Shown one piece after another: positions 63,333 through 64,000 of a stretch of 64,000 bases of DNA (positions within the stretch are counted from its first letter, which is position 1; every line of letters starts with the position of its first letter). The position numbers and the translations under genes were made by a program. Under the pieces are notes generated by a model. That model saw only the letters and a program-made list of their open reading frames with translations, did not search any database and was not told where the DNA came from. The DNA is from Pegoplata infirma (taxonomy: Eukaryota; Arthropoda; Insecta; Diptera; Anthomyiidae). The stretch spans positions 109,890,778-109,954,777 of the forward strand of contig OY992536.1 in NCBI GenBank assembly GCA_963921195.1. Direction: 5' to 3'.

Positions 63333-64000
63333 AATTGTTTTTATTTGTATTTTTTTTTCTATTGACTATTTTAAAATTTCTATAAATCAGTTATTTAATA
63401 TTAATATGAAATTAAAGTGAGTTCTTACAAAATTTAAATTAAAAAAATAATTCCATGTTTCGTTTTGCCACCCTAATGTGTATATATATTAAGAAACTGT
63501 AAAGCATATCCTACCAACAAAACACAGATTATGATGTTCTTTAGTATAAGCTTTTATAAACTCCGAATATGAGTAGTTTTGCAAAATATAAAGTACAAGT
63601 ATTCCTTCGAATGATAGTCTGTCTGCCTCAAAAGCCACAAGTATTTTTAATGGAATTGTTTTTGAATTTAAAATTCATATACTTTATTCTTCTGCTTGCT
63701 TCTCATAAGGCAAAAATTTTAATCCTAAAAAGTAAGCTTGTAGTTTTTTGTTAAATGGAATCAAAAAGTCAAATTTAATCAAATACCAGTAATTGCGATA
63801 GTTTATTTGAATGTGCTGTAAACGCCTTGCTAATGTCTGTTAAGTTAACATTTTACTGTAAACTCGATAATGTGCGGTAATGTTAAAGTCTTTTAATGTC
63901 TTTCTTGATTATGAATCTGGAGTGTCCCACCACTATATTTCGACGAAAATCAAAATCTTCGCCAGAGCAGTTCTTGAAATAGATAGAGTTCAAACGTCAA
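63333..64000. other. Non-coding with Fam-I trace
   Basis: TTGCTAATGTCTGTTAAGTT at 63826 is a Fam-I word. The rest, including the less AT-rich end (63900-64000), shows nothing recognisable; a repeat or exon may continue beyond the window. Confidence 0.45.

Overview
The window looks like non-coding DNA from a higher dipteran, most like a calyptrate fly. It is strongly AT-rich. It carries mini-me/DINE-1-like dispersed repeats with (GTCY)n microsatellites, many short terminal-inverted-repeat (TIR) elements, Tc1 and hAT relics, and decayed fragments of non-LTR and LTR retrotransposons. I found no exon, UTR or functional RNA gene of the host. The only long reading frame, on the minus strand at 22.2-24.0 kb, is a broken retrotransposon reverse transcriptase. 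The window is probably an intergenic region or a large intron. All family names below (Fam-A, Fam-B and so on) are mine, built by comparing copies within this window.

Main families. Fam-A is about 330-430 bp, has tips reading AGCTGTGTTTACACCATACC, makes TTA target duplications, and has about 17 copies. Fam-B and Fam-C are Helitron-like repeats with no target duplication; each has a hairpin end and a GTCY or GACG microsatellite. Fam-E is about 600 bp with tips CAAGGGAAGTCTCCC and a 3-bp TNA duplication. Fam-F and Fam-G are hAT-type miniature elements (MITEs) with tips TARGGCAAC and 8-bp duplications. Fam-H is about 300 bp and shares the tip AGCTGTGTTT with Fam-A. Fam-K and Fam-J are palindromic MITEs. 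Fam-O has tips CCCAGTTGG, a 2-bp duplication and an internal tRNA-like segment. A further group has CACYG tips (D, X, M2, R).

Layout. 0-9 kb is a deep nest: A containing B containing a Tc1 palindrome; an H inverted dimer; then another A carrying E, a 1.7-kb Tc1 palindrome and C. 11-14 kb is an A-E'-A-A-E-A composite. 16-18 kb is H with a nested MITE, then E+A. 20-21 kb holds a duplicated A/J hybrid. 22-24 kb is the CR1/jockey-type retrotransposon. 26-29 kb is two tandem B copies with P and O nested inside. 30-35 kb has H with a hairpin MITE, then K split by a hAT element. 35-37 kb is a C array. 38-41 kb has J, V, an M palindrome split by a retrotransposon tail, and F copies. 43-44.5 kb is a tandem array of tRNA-Lys primer-binding-site-like units. 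46-52 kb holds N, M2, H, A, J, F and R. 53-56 kb is A split by O and B. 57-64 kb holds F, A, H, E, G and K.

The most unusual signal is one roughly 14-nt motif, AGCATAMTTTWAGGC. It recurs inside nearly every otherwise different MITE family and also alone, and it lies at the breakpoint of a local duplication. The second is the repeated insertion of Fam-E at the same TGA within the terminal repeat of Fam-A. The target-site duplications and restorable empty sites make this stretch a readable record of transposition order. All family assignments rest on reading by eye; no database search was possible.
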